A stretch of 64,000 bases of DNA, taken from assembly GCA_003862155.1 (NCBI GenBank), contig QOUV01000008.1:24823-88822 (forward strand). Direction: 5' to 3'. Under the pieces are notes generated by a model that searched no databases, was not told the DNA's origin, and saw nothing but the letters and a program-made list of their open reading frames with translations. The stretch comes from Lachnospiraceae bacterium. GTDB taxonomy: Bacteria; Bacillota; Clostridia; Lachnospirales; Lachnospiraceae. This document shows, piece by piece, positions 34,326 through 44,293 of this stretch. The translations under genes were made by a program, and so were the position numbers. Numbering within the stretch: the stretch's first letter is position 1; every line of letters starts with the position of its first letter.

Positions 34326-34354
34326 AATATACACCACTAATTTTTGTTTTTCAA
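34326..34354 (-). promoter_or_regulatory. topA promoter
   Basis: On the minus strand TTGAAA (34354-34349), a 17-base spacer and TATATT (34331-34326), each one base from consensus. It lies about 50 bases before the topA ATG in the 199-base gap shared with comM. Confidence 0.65.
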
Positions 34355-34448
34355 GCCTCTTTTTTATGAATTGTACTTGCAAAATTGCTTTTTTTCTGAT
34401 AATGTAATAGTGTCTTTCAAAAATATTCGTATTTTTTCATTTCAGATC

Positions 34449-34470
34449 CTGCGGTTTCCGCAGTTTTTTT
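34449..34470 (+). terminator. Terminator-like hairpin immediately before comM
   Basis: CTGCGG-TTT-CCGCAG (34449-34463) followed by seven T. It ends only 3 bases before the comM ATG at 34474. No other plus-strand gene precedes it, so if functional it would act on the comM-dprA leader. No Shine-Dalgarno is visible between hairpin and ATG. Confidence 0.5.
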
Positions 34471-34473
34471 CTA

Positions 34474-36003
34474 ATGTTTAGCCAAATTAAATCAGGTACT
34501 TTACATGGCCTTGACGCTGCCGTCGTCACAGTGGAAGCAGATGTAAGTGAAGGTCTGCCAGTCTTTGATATGGTGGGCACTCTAGCCACTGAAGTCCGCG
34601 AGAGCAGGGAGAGGGTTCGAACTGTATTAAAGCTTATCGGCGTACCGCTTCCGGCAAGGCGCATCACTGTAAATATAAGCCCTGCCGATCAGAAAAAAAG
34701 CGGAAGCGGCTTTGACCTTCCAGTGGCCTGCTCTGTGCTTCTCGCCATGGGTTATTTTAAGAGTGACTCATTTGACGATACTTTTGTCCTTGGAGAACTC
34801 AGGCTGTCAGGCGAGATTCTGCCTGTACGGGGCGTGCTTCCGATGCTTCTTGCCGCAAAGGAAAAAGGACTTACGAAATGCATTATTCCAAAGGAAAATC
34901 TCGGCGAAGCGGCCCTGGTTCCCGGAATCAGGGCCACCGGAGTCTCTTCTATCGAAGAGCTGATAGAATTTATTAAAAGAGGCACTCTGCCAAAGCCTCT
35001 TATACCTTCACCTGAAGACTCTTCTTCTGATGAATATGAATACATGGATTTTAAAGACCTCCATGGGCAGAAAGCGCCAAGGAGAGCCTGCGAGATAGCT
35101 GCTGCCGGAATGCACAACCTTCTTTTGTACGGCCCTCCCGGCGCCGGGAAAAGCATGGCCGCCAGGTGCCTGCCTTCTATCCTTCCGCCACTTTCGGACA
35201 GCGAGAAACTAGAGCTTATGAAGATTTACAGTATAAGCGGAAAGAACAATTTTTCCTACCAGAACATCAAAAGCCCTTTCAGAAGCCCTCACCACACTGT
35301 TACTGCGATTGCGATGTCAGGTGGTGGCAGCAACGTGACACCGGGAGAAGTCACTATGGCCCACAACGGTGTGCTGTTTTTAGATGAGCTTCCTGAGTTT
35401 AAAAGAGATGTATTAGAGGTTCTCCGGCAGCCGCTCGAAGAGGGAAAGATAAACGTCGTCCGCAACAGATACCAGGAGGAATACCCTGCGGATTTTCTCT
35501 TTGCAGCAGCTATGAACCCGTGCAGATGCGGCTACTACCCTTCCGCCCGCTGTACCTGCTCAGTAAGTTCGATAAGAAGCTATTTATCTAAGATAAGTCA
35601 GCCGCTTCTCGACAGATTCGATCTCTGTGTCGAGGCGAAGAAGGTTTTGATCACTGATCTCTTCGGAGAAAGCGAAGACGAGGATTCAGATTCTATCAGA
35701 AAGCGTGTAATCGAAGCCTCTATGATCCAGAAAGAGCGCTACAGCCTCTGTTCGTATAACTACAACTCACAGGTTCCGTCTTCCGACATCGAGGAGTACT
35801 GCCGTCTCAGCGCCAGCGTAAAAGAATTCGTAAAGGAGATGTTTGAGAACATGGACCTTACTGCCCGCGGATATTACAGGATTCTTAAGGTCTCGCGTAC
35901 CATCGCAGATCTTTCAGGCATTAAAGATGTCGGTAAGGATCATATAGCTGAGGCCTGCTTTTTTCGAAGCCTCGACCGCAGATTCTGGGAGGCCGCGCTA
36001 TGA
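34474..36003 (+). CDS. comM: ComM/YifB-like AAA+ ATPase (Mg-chelatase subunit-like)
   Basis: A 509-residue protein. An N-terminal Lon-like fold (about 1-165, GLPVFDMVG) is followed by the AAA+ core with Walker A LLYGPPGAGKSMAARCLP (near residue 215), Walker B VLFLDELPEF and a C-terminal helical domain. A Cys-rich insert with RCGYYPSARCTC is typical. In Vibrio ComM is a hexameric helicase that drives branch migration during natural transformation. The start matches homologues, although the ribosome-binding site is missing and a terminator-like hairpin lies just upstream. Confidence 0.93.
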   Translation: MFSQIKSGTLHGLDAAVVTVEADVSEGLPVFDMVGTLATEVRESRERVRTVLKLIGVPLPARRITVNISPADQKKSGSGFDLPVACSVLLAMGYFKSDSFDDTFVLGELRLSGEILPVRGVLPMLLAAKEKGLTKCIIPKENLGEAALVPGIRATGVSSIEELIEFIKRGTLPKPLIPSPEDSSSDEYEYMDFKDLHGQKAPRRACEIAAAGMHNLLLYGPPGAGKSMAARCLPSILPPLSDSEKLELMKIYSISGKNNFSYQNIKSPFRSPHHTVTAIAMSGGGSNVTPGEVTMAHNGVLFLDELPEFKRDVLEVLRQPLEEGKINVVRNRYQEEYPADFLFAAAMNPCRCGYYPSARCTCSVSSIRSYLSKISQPLLDRFDLCVEAKKVLITDLFGESEDEDSDSIRKRVIEASMIQKERYSLCSYNYNSQVPSSDIEEYCRLSASVKEFVKEMFENMDLTARGYYRILKVSRTIADLSGIKDVGKDHIAEACFFRSLDRRFWEAAL

Positions 36004-37094
36004 TATTTGAAGAATTTGCATTCGCCTCCACCAAACTGTTCTCGAGAGGCAGAAAGAGAAAACTGCTAAAGATTTTTTCAGATGTAAATGGATTTTTAAA
36101 TGCATCCGACAAAAAAATACTCGCATTTGACATCATTGATGAAAAAGAGCTTTTCGCCTTCAAAGACGAGCTGAAAAGCCCTGCTTTAAAAGAAAGCTTC
36201 CGGAGGTTTTCAGATAAGGGCTTTGATCTCGTGATGAATTACCAGAGCGGATTTCCAGAGACTCTTAAGTATATACATGAGGATCCGGTCGCACTTTTCT
36301 ACTGTGGAACTCTGCCTGAACCTGAAGAAAAGGTCGTCGCGATGGTTGGCGCAAGGCGCTGCTCTGCTTACGGACGGGTAATGGCTGGAAATATCGCAGA
36401 GTGTCTTGCAAAGTCAGGCTACTCTGTAGTCAGCGGAATGGCCTATGGAATCGACGCCTATTCTCATCGCGGCGCATTAGACGGAGGAGGAAAGACCTAC
36501 GCGTTTTTAGGATGTGGACTCGATATCTGCTATCCGGAGTCGAACAGGACTCTCTACAGAGATATCCCCAAAGGCGGAGCCGTTTTTTCAGAATATGCAC
36601 CGGGGACCCAGCCCCTTGCAGCATATTTTCCAGACAGAAACAGGCTTATCAGCGGGCTTTCAAAGGCAGTATGTGTGATAGAGGCCAGGGAGAAGTCCGG
36701 AAGTCTTATCACAGCGGACTTTGCTCTCGACCAGGGAAGGGACGTCTATGCACTTCCTGGAAAAGTAACAGACCCATTAAGCTGTGGCTGTAACAGGCTT
36801 ATCGCCCAGGGAGCCGGGATCGTTACCTCACCTGAAGCTCTCGCCTGCGAACTCGAATTCGGCCCCCATGCCGCAGAACTTTCTGTGAATCAGATTAGCG
36901 AAAAAACTCCTGATCTTGCGGCAGATGAGCTTAAAGTATTTAAGTCGTTTGATTTTAATGCGAAAGGTATCGATGAAGTGCAGGACGAATGCGGACTTAC
37001 CCTGCTCGAACTCCTTGGGATAGTATCCTCTCTCTGCCAGAAAGGATACTTGAGGGAAGTGTTTTTAAATCACTATGTAAGAAATAAAATCTGA
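36000..37094 (+). CDS. dprA: DprA/Smf DNA-processing protein
   Basis: A 364-residue protein with the Rossmann-like DprA domain (about 95-305): VAMVGARRCSAYG, SGMAYGIDAYSHRGAL, FPDRNRLISGLS, EKSGSLITADFAL. A C-terminal winged-helix-like region follows. DprA loads RecA on incoming single-stranded DNA during transformation. It overlaps comM as ATGA, so the two competence-type genes are coupled. The stop lies only three bases from the stop of the convergent DUF5662-type gene, and no shared terminator is visible. Confidence 0.95.
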   Translation: MIFEEFAFASTKLFSRGRKRKLLKIFSDVNGFLNASDKKILAFDIIDEKELFAFKDELKSPALKESFRRFSDKGFDLVMNYQSGFPETLKYIHEDPVALFYCGTLPEPEEKVVAMVGARRCSAYGRVMAGNIAECLAKSGYSVVSGMAYGIDAYSHRGALDGGGKTYAFLGCGLDICYPESNRTLYRDIPKGGAVFSEYAPGTQPLAAYFPDRNRLISGLSKAVCVIEAREKSGSLITADFALDQGRDVYALPGKVTDPLSCGCNRLIAQGAGIVTSPEALACELEFGPHAAELSVNQISEKTPDLAADELKVFKSFDFNAKGIDEVQDECGLTLLELLGIVSSLCQKGYLREVFLNHYVRNKI

Positions 37095-37097
37095 GTA

Positions 37098-37670
37098 TTA
37101 CGAGATGCTTTGATGTTTTTTATGTTTTTTCAGGACAAATTCCCTGATGTAGGCAAAGGTCGCTTCCTCGCCCTTCTCTGCGTTCATCTTCAGAAGCTTT
37201 GAGAGCAGTGCGTCACTTTCCGGGTGGATCAGGTAGTGCCCGTGCCCCTTCAGATAGTACTTATAAGCTGCATCATCGGTATATTTGTCACCGAGATAGT
37301 TTTTGCTGGCGGAAATCCTGTCTATAAACATCTCTACAACGTATTTTACGGGCATCTTCATGCCGATAAGCGGATATTCGCCGGGCTTGGAATCCACATT
37401 GTAGTCGATCCAGTACTCGTAGTGGTGCTTGTTTCTGCCTTTGTGATGGAGCCATGCGGTAGAGAGACCTGTCGCTTCGCGCTCCGCGTTATTCGGGCTT
37501 CTGGTGCCCTGATAGTACTTAGCTCCGACCCTGAACTCTGTCCAGGAGTACTTCGAAAGGTCGTGCAGCAGGCCCTGCCTGTAAAGTCCCACTTTAAAGC
37601 AGCCTTTCATGACTAAGTGCCGGTGATGTGTGATCGTCTTGAAATGTAAAAAAGCTTTCTTTAAACTCAT
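37098..37670 (-). CDS. DUF5662-type protein, function unknown
   Basis: A 190-residue protein. It begins MSLKKAFLHFKTITHHRH and contains a conserved His/Asp block (GLLHDLSKYSWTEF) that recalls HD-type metal sites, plus GLSTAWLHHKGRNKHH. I associate this with the DUF5662 family common in Firmicutes, which has no established function. ATG 37670 is preferred because it falls one base after the stop of the preceding gene behind AGGTAGG; an upstream ATG at 37703 would overlap that gene. Confidence 0.75.
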   Translation of the reverse strand: MSLKKAFLHFKTITHHRHLVMKGCFKVGLYRQGLLHDLSKYSWTEFRVGAKYYQGTRSPNNAEREATGLSTAWLHHKGRNKHHYEYWIDYNVDSKPGEYPLIGMKMPVKYVVEMFIDRISASKNYLGDKYTDDAAYKYYLKGHGHYLIHPESDALLSKLLKMNAEKGEEATFAYIREFVLKKHKKHQSIS

Positions 37671-37671
37671 A

Positions 37672-39498
37672 TTACCTACCTGCAAGGATAGATACCGTGC
37701 CACCTGGAACGGTTATTTCGTCCTCATTACACAGAATTGGATTTTCATAGAAGGCCTCTTCCCCGGTATTTGCACACAGATACCATTTTCTTGAGTCTTT
37801 AAGCCCAGGGAGAGCATACGTCCTGTCCTCATAGTAGAAGTTCATAAGGACCATCACATCCTCTGAGTCTTTAGATACATAAGCTCCGGCATAGAGGATG
37901 CCGAGGCCCTTCTTCTCGGGGCCGATGCCCATGATCCACGGCTCTCTGTCGTGGTACGAAAGATCAGGAAGACCGCAGCCAATGTAGTCGCACTGCTTCA
38001 TAGGAAGAGCGCTCCTTATTGCGGGATGGTCACTCCTGAATTTTATAAGCTGCTTTACAAACTCACGCAGGTATCTGGCATCTTTTTTGTTTGAAAACTG
38101 TGCCCAGCCAACCGGGTTATCCTGTCCGTACGGGTTGTTATTTCCCTCCGCTGAATTTAATGACTCATCGCCTTCAGTGATAAGCGGTATTCCCTGGGAG
38201 AGCATCAGAAGAGCAAAATCCGACCTGATGCAGACAAGCCTCTTTCGATTGACATTGCGGCTGTTCGTCCTGCCCTCGTATCCGTGGTTTGAGCTGCAGT
38301 TGTAGTTGCTTCCGTCGCGGTTTTCCTCGCCATTGGCTTCATTGTGCTTTTCACCGTAACTGTACGCATCTAAAAGGGTAAAACCTGTCTTTTCAGCCGT
38401 ATAATTTACAAAGCCAAACTTCTTTCCCTGTTTTCTCATCTGGTTTGCAAGCTCTGCTACAGAGCCGTCCATATGATTTTCAAGCCGCCTCAGAGGATAG
38501 ATGAAATCGTCGTTGTAGTAAAAAAATCTCTTGTGCTGCTCGTGTGACAGGTCTCTCTCATCAACTCTGTCGTAGAAGATCTTTACATCTGAAAGCTTAG
38601 GGTGAGACAGCAGATACTTTATCGGAAGTCCCTCACCGATAAGGTGAAAACCGTCGACCTTGTATCTCATATGCCACCAGATTAAAATATTTGAAATAAA
38701 TCTCGGATTGTTTATTATTTTTTCGGAAGTGAAAGAAAATTCGAGAAGAATCTCCATCCCGGCCCTGTGGACTGCATTTACAAGAGTATCCATTCCCTTC
38801 TGCGGGTCTGATCCGAAATATGACGCCTTCGGCGCAAAATAGGAGGCATCCCCGTAACCCCAGTAATTGACTCCAAAAGGCTCTGAAGTAACTTCCCCTA
38901 CTGTATCGTCAGGCTCTGTGACCTTGTATGAATGGTATCTGATCTCTTCGAAGTCATAGACAGGCATTAATAGAAGCGACGTGATTCCGAGCTCCTTCAG
39001 ATACGGCAGTTTTTTTATAATGCCTTTGTAGTTGCCACGGGCTGAAGCCGGAAGTCCGTTCTGCTCTGTAAATCCCCTGACATGGAGCTTGTAGATTACC
39101 ATATCCTCCGGGGAAACTGCCGTAAGCTTCTCAGAAAAATCAGCACAGCACTCGCCCACACAGCCGTAGACATCAAAATCGTTCTTCTTTCTCGAGACAT
39201 CGTTCCACTTCTCGCGGCCAGATATGACAGGAGCATAAGGGTCTAGGTAAATGCCGTCGGAATCCTTTAACATATAGCAGATGTCGCCTTTAAGTGCGGG
39301 AAAAAAGACAGAGTACACCCGTCCAACACTCATAGACTTACTTAAAGTGACTTCTTCGAGCATCTTCTTTGTTTTTTTATCGTAAAAAATGACAGAAAGG
39401 CCGCCCTCCCTCCTTGCAACCACAGTGAGCTCTACTCCACCCCTGCAGTGGAACGCTCCGTAGTTTAAAAAGCTGCCTTTTTTCATTTCTAAACTCAT
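37672..39498 (-). CDS. GlgX/pullulanase-like GH13 protein lacking the catalytic residues
   Basis: A 608-residue protein with an N-terminal CBM48-like beta domain and a GH13 barrel closest in pattern to GlgX/isoamylase debranching enzymes (KHNEANGEENRDGSNYN, GNNNPYGQDN). The catalytic regions are changed. Region II reads VDGFHLIGEG (about 281-290) where GlgX has GFRFDLA, so the nucleophile Asp is Ile. Region III reads KIFYDRVD where the acid Glu is expected. Region IV reads YTAEKTGFTL in place of TAHDGFTL. It is therefore probably not a hydrolase; a glucan-binding or regulatory role is inference. ATG 39498 follows GGAG and an extended -10 promoter. Confidence 0.85.
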   Translation of the reverse strand: MSLEMKKGSFLNYGAFHCRGGVELTVVARREGGLSVIFYDKKTKKMLEEVTLSKSMSVGRVYSVFFPALKGDICYMLKDSDGIYLDPYAPVISGREKWNDVSRKKNDFDVYGCVGECCADFSEKLTAVSPEDMVIYKLHVRGFTEQNGLPASARGNYKGIIKKLPYLKELGITSLLLMPVYDFEEIRYHSYKVTEPDDTVGEVTSEPFGVNYWGYGDASYFAPKASYFGSDPQKGMDTLVNAVHRAGMEILLEFSFTSEKIINNPRFISNILIWWHMRYKVDGFHLIGEGLPIKYLLSHPKLSDVKIFYDRVDERDLSHEQHKRFFYYNDDFIYPLRRLENHMDGSVAELANQMRKQGKKFGFVNYTAEKTGFTLLDAYSYGEKHNEANGEENRDGSNYNCSSNHGYEGRTNSRNVNRKRLVCIRSDFALLMLSQGIPLITEGDESLNSAEGNNNPYGQDNPVGWAQFSNKKDARYLREFVKQLIKFRSDHPAIRSALPMKQCDYIGCGLPDLSYHDREPWIMGIGPEKKGLGILYAGAYVSKDSEDVMVLMNFYYEDRTYALPGLKDSRKWYLCANTGEEAFYENPILCNEDEITVPGGTVSILAGR

Positions 39499-39540
39499 AT
39501 AATCTCCAAATTCTTTATTTATCCGCAACCGTTAGCCCTA

Positions 39541-39551
39541 ATTATAGCATA
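39541..39551 (-). promoter_or_regulatory. Extended -10 promoter for the GH13-like gene
   Basis: The minus strand reads TATGCTATAAT, a perfect extended -10 (TGnTATAAT), about 43 bases before the GH13-like ATG. The -35 region is T-rich and not consensus, as is common with extended -10 promoters. Confidence 0.65.
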
Positions 39552-39578
39552 TCTCATTTCAAAAAAAACGAAAATTTG

Positions 39579-41399
39579 TCACAAACTGCCAAAAGCCTCT
39601 TTCAGAAACGGAGACGGATAGTAAATATGATTACCGTACTTCCCGCAGACTGAGATGTAGAGGCTCTTTTTTGCGCGAGTCATCGCGACATAGAAGATGC
39701 GCCTCTCCTCCTCGATCTTAGCGGCTGTGTCTGCCTTATCCGACGGAGTGATCCCGTCGCAGGCTCCGATTATAAAGACAGTGTTAAACTCTAGGCCCTT
39801 CGAACCATGAAATGTGTAGCAGCCGATTTTGCTTTTCCTGTCTGACTTAGTCTCTGAAAAAAGAGCCCTCTCCTTTTTTTCATGCATCGCTTCGCAAAAA
39901 TCGCCGATATGCCTGAAGCGCATTGCTTCTTTCTGGAGGATCTCAGCGTGCCTGTTGTAGATTGATGCGTCCTGCCCGTTTTTATATGAAAAGTCGCGGA
40001 TGAACTTCCCATATCCCATTTTTTTAAGGATATAGTTTATCGCGGCAGAAGGTGAAAGGCGCGAGATAAAACTTATGTCTCCGATAAATAAGACGGCATC
40101 CTTTGCAAATACAGTCTTTTTCATCTTATCAAGCCACTCCCTTTTGTCTACCTCTTTTCTGCCGAGGCCTATGACTCCGATATTTTTATCAGGGTGGGTA
40201 AGCGCTGTAACGAAATCCTCTCGCTTTACGACATCTTTCTGTGAAATTTCAAGGTAGGATAAAATGTCGATGAATACAAAACTCTTATAGAAAAATATGT
40301 CATCGCAAGTGCCAGGAGAAGAAAGCCTCTCCATCTCCTCGAGAAGGCAGGCACTTACCATCCTGCTGCGGTAGAGGACAGCGATTTCTGAAGGATCCTC
40401 TCCCCTGTCCAGAAGCTCCTTTATCTTTTGAGCTACGAGGCGTCCTTCCTCGCGTTCATCCTTTGAGGTAATAAGCTCAATGTTTCCCCTGTCCTTCGAA
40501 AAGGCCGACAGATTTTTTTTAAATCTTTCTCTGTTTTCAGAGATAAGCTTAGCGGACGATTCGACGATAATCGAGTCACTCCTGTAATTTTTATTTAAGA
40601 TAATGCTCTCTGCTTTCGGAAAATCCTGCCTGAACTTTAATAGAAATGACGGGTCGCTTCCCCTGAAGCCGTAAATTGCCTGGTCATCGTCACCGACCAG
40701 AAACAGATTGTCGAGAGGATGAGAAAGTTCTGTAATTATGTCGTACTGAAGCTTATTCATGTCCTGCGCTTCGTCGACCAGAATAAAAGGGAACCTCTTC
40801 CGCCAGAAGTCAAGCCGTTCTGGATGACTTGAAAAGAACCGCCTGGTCTCAACCAAGATATCGTCGAAATCAAAGTATCCTGCATCTGTCGTATTCTTTG
40901 CGAAGGATGCGATAATACTTTTTACTTCATCTGTTGTGGTATCGTTTGGATAGAGATTTTCGTCAAGAAAGCCGGTATTCTTGTAATAGCTTATGGTCCG
41001 AAGAAGGGCTGAATAGAACTCTGAATTCACCTCCTTCCTGCCGCACTCATTTACGGACAGCGAAAGAAGCCCAATGGCCTTTCTTCCTGAGATAAGGCGC
41101 TCCGGTCTGATCTTTCCCTCTTTTAGTAAAATATTGTAAAAAACTGAATGGAATGTGCCGAATGCAGGCGAAGGGTAAATCTTATGCTCACCCTCGCAGC
41201 GTCTCTTCATAGATGAGGCTGCATCCCGCGTAAAAGTGACAACAAGAATCCTGCCTGGCTCAACGCCTTTTTTTACAAGAGACGCTATACGCTCGGTGAT
41301 GACAAGTGTTTTGCCGCTTCCCGGCCCTGCAATGCAAAGGCAGGGCCCCATGAAGTGGTCTACAGCAGCCTGCTGCTCATTTGAAAGTATTCTCCCCAT
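39579..41399 (-). CDS. UvrD/PcrA-like superfamily 1 DNA helicase
   Basis: A 606-residue SF1A helicase. Motif I is CIAGPGSGKTLVITERIA, motif Ia follows as LVVTFTRDAAS, motif II is ILVDEAQDMN, motif III DDDQAIYGFRGSDP, motif V FHGSKGLEFNTVFI and motif VI RIFYVAMTRAK. It unwinds DNA 3' to 5' in repair or replication restart. It is about 100 residues shorter than PcrA. ATG 41399 has a GGGGG Shine-Dalgarno after the gltX fusion gene. Confidence 0.92.
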   Translation of the reverse strand: MGRILSNEQQAAVDHFMGPCLCIAGPGSGKTLVITERIASLVKKGVEPGRILVVTFTRDAASSMKRRCEGEHKIYPSPAFGTFHSVFYNILLKEGKIRPERLISGRKAIGLLSLSVNECGRKEVNSEFYSALLRTISYYKNTGFLDENLYPNDTTTDEVKSIIASFAKNTTDAGYFDFDDILVETRRFFSSHPERLDFWRKRFPFILVDEAQDMNKLQYDIITELSHPLDNLFLVGDDDQAIYGFRGSDPSFLLKFRQDFPKAESIILNKNYRSDSIIVESSAKLISENRERFKKNLSAFSKDRGNIELITSKDEREEGRLVAQKIKELLDRGEDPSEIAVLYRSRMVSACLLEEMERLSSPGTCDDIFFYKSFVFIDILSYLEISQKDVVKREDFVTALTHPDKNIGVIGLGRKEVDKREWLDKMKKTVFAKDAVLFIGDISFISRLSPSAAINYILKKMGYGKFIRDFSYKNGQDASIYNRHAEILQKEAMRFRHIGDFCEAMHEKKERALFSETKSDRKSKIGCYTFHGSKGLEFNTVFIIGACDGITPSDKADTAAKIEEERRIFYVAMTRAKKSLYISVCGKYGNHIYYPSPFLKEAFGSL

Positions 41400-41437
41400 A
41401 CTTTATCCCCCTGCTTCCCGGTTATTCCGGGTTTTAT

Positions 41438-44290
41438 TTATTTGTTCTCAAGTTTTTCGATGCCAGCCTCTATACGCTTCAATGACTCATCTTTTCCGAG
41501 AATCTCCATGATCTGCGTAGCGCCGCCAGGTGTAGTCTGCTTGCCGGAAAGCGCCGTACGAAGCGGCCACATAACAAAGCCAACCTTGTAGCCGTTCTCT
41601 TTCGCAAATGACTTAAGCGTCGCAAAAAGCGCATCATTTGAAAAATCGTCCTGATCTTTAAGGATCGGAAGGACAGACTTTAAAAGTTCGAGTGAGTTCT
41701 CCTCTGTGCACTTGTTCTTCTTGTTTACATAAAGAGAGGTCTCGTACTCAGGTACCTCTTCAAAGAAGTCCACAAGTCCTGCAATATCAGGGAAGATCTC
41801 GATACGCGACTGAACGAGTCCTGCGATCTTCTCCTTGTCACAGTCTCTCGTTACTGCCTTATCGATGTAAGGCTTTGCCTCCTGATAGAATGCAGCAGGA
41901 TCCATCTTTTTAATGTACTCGCCATTCATCCACTTGAGCTTCGTAGTATCGAAGACTGCAGGCGACTTATTGATATGGTGGTAGTCGAACTTCTCGATAA
42001 GCTCCGGAAGGTTCATGATCTCCTGGTTGTCCTCAGGGCTCCAGCCGAGAAGTGCCACAAAATTTACAATGGCATCAGGCAGATATCCCTGCTCGACAAG
42101 GTCCTCAAATGAAGAGTGGCCGCTTCTCTTCGAAAGCTTCTGATGCTCCTCGTTTGTGATAAGCGGGCAGTGGATGTACTTCGGAACTTCCCATCCGAAG
42201 GCCTCGTAGAGCCTGTTGTACTTCGGTGATGAAGACAGGTATTCATTTCCTCTGACGACATGTGTGATGCCCATCAGATGGTCGTCGACCACATTTGCAA
42301 AGTTATAAGTAGGATAGCCGTCAGACTTGATAAGGATCATGTCGTCAAGCTCGCTGTTGTCAACTGTGATGTCTCCGTAGATCTCGTCGTGGAAAGTAGT
42401 CGTTCCTGTGGTCGGATTGTTCTGTCTTATGACATAAGGCTTTCCAGCTTTAAGATTGGCCTCGATCTCCTCCTTTGAAAGGTGGAGGCAGTGCTTGTCA
42501 TAAATGGATACGACCTTCTTCTCACCGTTTTCGTCTACGACTTCCTTCTTTAAACTCTCGAGTCTCTCCGGAGTGCAGAAGCAGTAATAGGCTTCTCCCT
42601 TGTCAATAAGCTGCCTGGCGTACTTCATATAGATGCCCTGCTTTACACGCTCGCTCTGGACATAAGGGCCGACTCCGCCGTCTTTGTCCGGGCCCTCGTC
42701 GTGCTCAAGTCCGGTGTCTTTTAAGGTCTTATATATGATGTCAACAGCTCCCTCGACATATCTCTCCTGATCTGTATCCTCAATACGAAGTATGAAATCT
42801 CCGCCTGCATGCTTTGCGATAAGGTAGGCATAGAGTGCTGTACGAAGGTTTCCAACGTGCATTCTTCCTGTAGGTGATGGTGCAAATCTGGTTCTTACTT
42901 TCATTTCTTTGTGCTCTTCTTTCTCTGGGACCTTCTCCGGTTCCGTATTATTTTTTTCAGTCTGTTCTGCTTCAGGAGTCTCTTCCTTTTCCACTGATTC
43001 ACCATCCGGTGATCCAGCTTCTTTTTCTGCTGGTTCGCTGTCAGGTGTTTTGGCATTCTGCTCCTCGGTCTCCTCCTTGTCGAGAGACTTCAGAACACTA
43101 TCATCCTCTTCTTTTCTCAATCTGTCAAGTCCGCAGAGCTTGTCAACGGATCTGATGATCTCTATGATCTCAGGTACATAGAAATCTGCCTCTTTCATAA
43201 GCTTATCTATCTCGTCACGTTCGCTCTTTACCTGGTGGATCTCAAGCCTTATCTGCTCTCTTACGTCTTTTCTCTTCTGGACGAGCTCACTGTGAACGTC
43301 ACGCATGGCATCTTCATGATTTAAAGCAGCCGCCTGCTTCAGCCATATCTTGCTGTCGTAGAGCCTGAGCGGTGCGAGAAGCCTGAGGAGATATTCGTTC
43401 CAATATGTTAAATCCTCGTCATCCTTTACGAACCTGTTTCTTCTGTAATTAAAATCCTCATAGGCATTGAAAAGGTAGGTAAGCTCCGTTGACGAGTGCA
43501 CATGGTATTTATCAGCCGTGGCATTTACCGCTTTTGTGACATTTGCGTACTCCATTCTGGTGACATTTAACGCAGTTATAGTGGAATTTAAATTCGAAAG
43601 GAGTGCTTTCCGCTGTCTTATGGAAGAAGCCTGCCACATGAACAAAAGCATGGCAATTACAGCAAAAACTATAAGAAAAATACCCGCTATCTGTGACGCT
43701 GCACTGCCTGATGATCCGCCTGCCGCAAAAAGAAATATAAGGCTCGCTGCAAAAAGGACCATAAGCAGAATGCAGATTCTTCTGGCAAATGAAGCGTGAG
43801 ATGATGCCTCGTCAAAATCAAGCTTAAGCTCTCCTTTATCTGCTTCAAGAGCATGCATCTTTGCCGCGGTATTCGACTGGAGGATCTCGTTTTCTCTCAT
43901 GCGGCTGATCTCCCGTTCTATAGTTCTGTCATTTTCGGCTATAACGGAGTATGCGTCGTCGGAGATAGTCTTCGGAGCATCTATAAAAGTTTTCCTGCTC
44001 TTCTGGACTTTTTCAATAGCAGCAGCTGCCTTTTTTACAGCAGCGGCCTCCTTGGGATTAAGCTCGTGGATTCTCTTTATATCTTCAAGATACCTGGTCA
44101 GGACTCTGTATTCGGCTTTTTTGCCTTCGATATCCTTTGTCTCCGAGATGATCTCTTCACAAGAATCGAGGATCATGTGCTCGATCTTCTTCGGACTTTC
44201 CATGTCATCTATGGCATTTGCCTCATCGACTAAGTCCGTAAATATCTCGTCTTCTGTCTTGTTCTTTTTTTTCCTTTTAAATCCAAACAA
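41438..44290 (-). CDS. gltX: Membrane-anchored coiled-coil protein fused to glutamyl-tRNA synthetase
   Basis: One uninterrupted 950-codon frame. Residues 1-165 are basic then helical (coiled coil), 171-190 and 201-220 are two membrane helices with a short GSS-rich turn, and about 225-395 are helical again. Residues about 405-462 are a Glu/Pro/Lys linker. Residues 463-950 are a complete class I glutamyl-tRNA synthetase of normal size (488 aa), with [12 protein letters not shown] (HIGH-type) and KLSKRS (KMSKS-type) motifs. The start is TTG 44290, three bases after the preceding stop; its Shine-Dalgarno is weak. An internal ATG at 42904 begins the synthetase exactly, with only a poor purine-rich stretch before it. 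The synthetase charges tRNA-Glu; the anchor suggests membrane placement. Confidence 0.9.
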   Translation of the reverse strand: MFGFKRKKKNKTEDEIFTDLVDEANAIDDMESPKKIEHMILDSCEEIISETKDIEGKKAEYRVLTRYLEDIKRIHELNPKEAAAVKKAAAAIEKVQKSRKTFIDAPKTISDDAYSVIAENDRTIEREISRMRENEILQSNTAAKMHALEADKGELKLDFDEASSHASFARRICILLMVLFAASLIFLFAAGGSSGSAASQIAGIFLIVFAVIAMLLFMWQASSIRQRKALLSNLNSTITALNVTRMEYANVTKAVNATADKYHVHSSTELTYLFNAYEDFNYRRNRFVKDDEDLTYWNEYLLRLLAPLRLYDSKIWLKQAAALNHEDAMRDVHSELVQKRKDVREQIRLEIHQVKSERDEIDKLMKEADFYVPEIIEIIRSVDKLCGLDRLRKEEDDSVLKSLDKEETEEQNAKTPDSEPAEKEAGSPDGESVEKEETPEAEQTEKNNTEPEKVPEKEEHKEMKVRTRFAPSPTGRMHVGNLRTALYAYLIAKHAGGDFILRIEDTDQERYVEGAVDIIYKTLKDTGLEHDEGPDKDGGVGPYVQSERVKQGIYMKYARQLIDKGEAYYCFCTPERLESLKKEVVDENGEKKVVSIYDKHCLHLSKEEIEANLKAGKPYVIRQNNPTTGTTTFHDEIYGDITVDNSELDDMILIKSDGYPTYNFANVVDDHLMGITHVVRGNEYLSSSPKYNRLYEAFGWEVPKYIHCPLITNEEHQKLSKRSGHSSFEDLVEQGYLPDAIVNFVALLGWSPEDNQEIMNLPELIEKFDYHHINKSPAVFDTTKLKWMNGEYIKKMDPAAFYQEAKPYIDKAVTRDCDKEKIAGLVQSRIEIFPDIAGLVDFFEEVPEYETSLYVNKKNKCTEENSLELLKSVLPILKDQDDFSNDALFATLKSFAKENGYKVGFVMWPLRTALSGKQTTPGGATQIMEILGKDESLKRIEAGIEKLENK

Positions 44291-44293
44291 TAT

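Noticed and set aside
37095..37097. Bidirectional terminator between dprA and the DUF5662-type gene
   Set aside because: The stop codons are only three bases apart and no stem with a flanking T-run was found around them.
41417..41431. CCCGG-TTATT-CCGGG hairpin between the gltX fusion and the helicase gene
   Set aside because: On the transcribed minus strand it is not followed by a T-run, so it is not a terminator for gltX. On the plus strand no gene precedes it.
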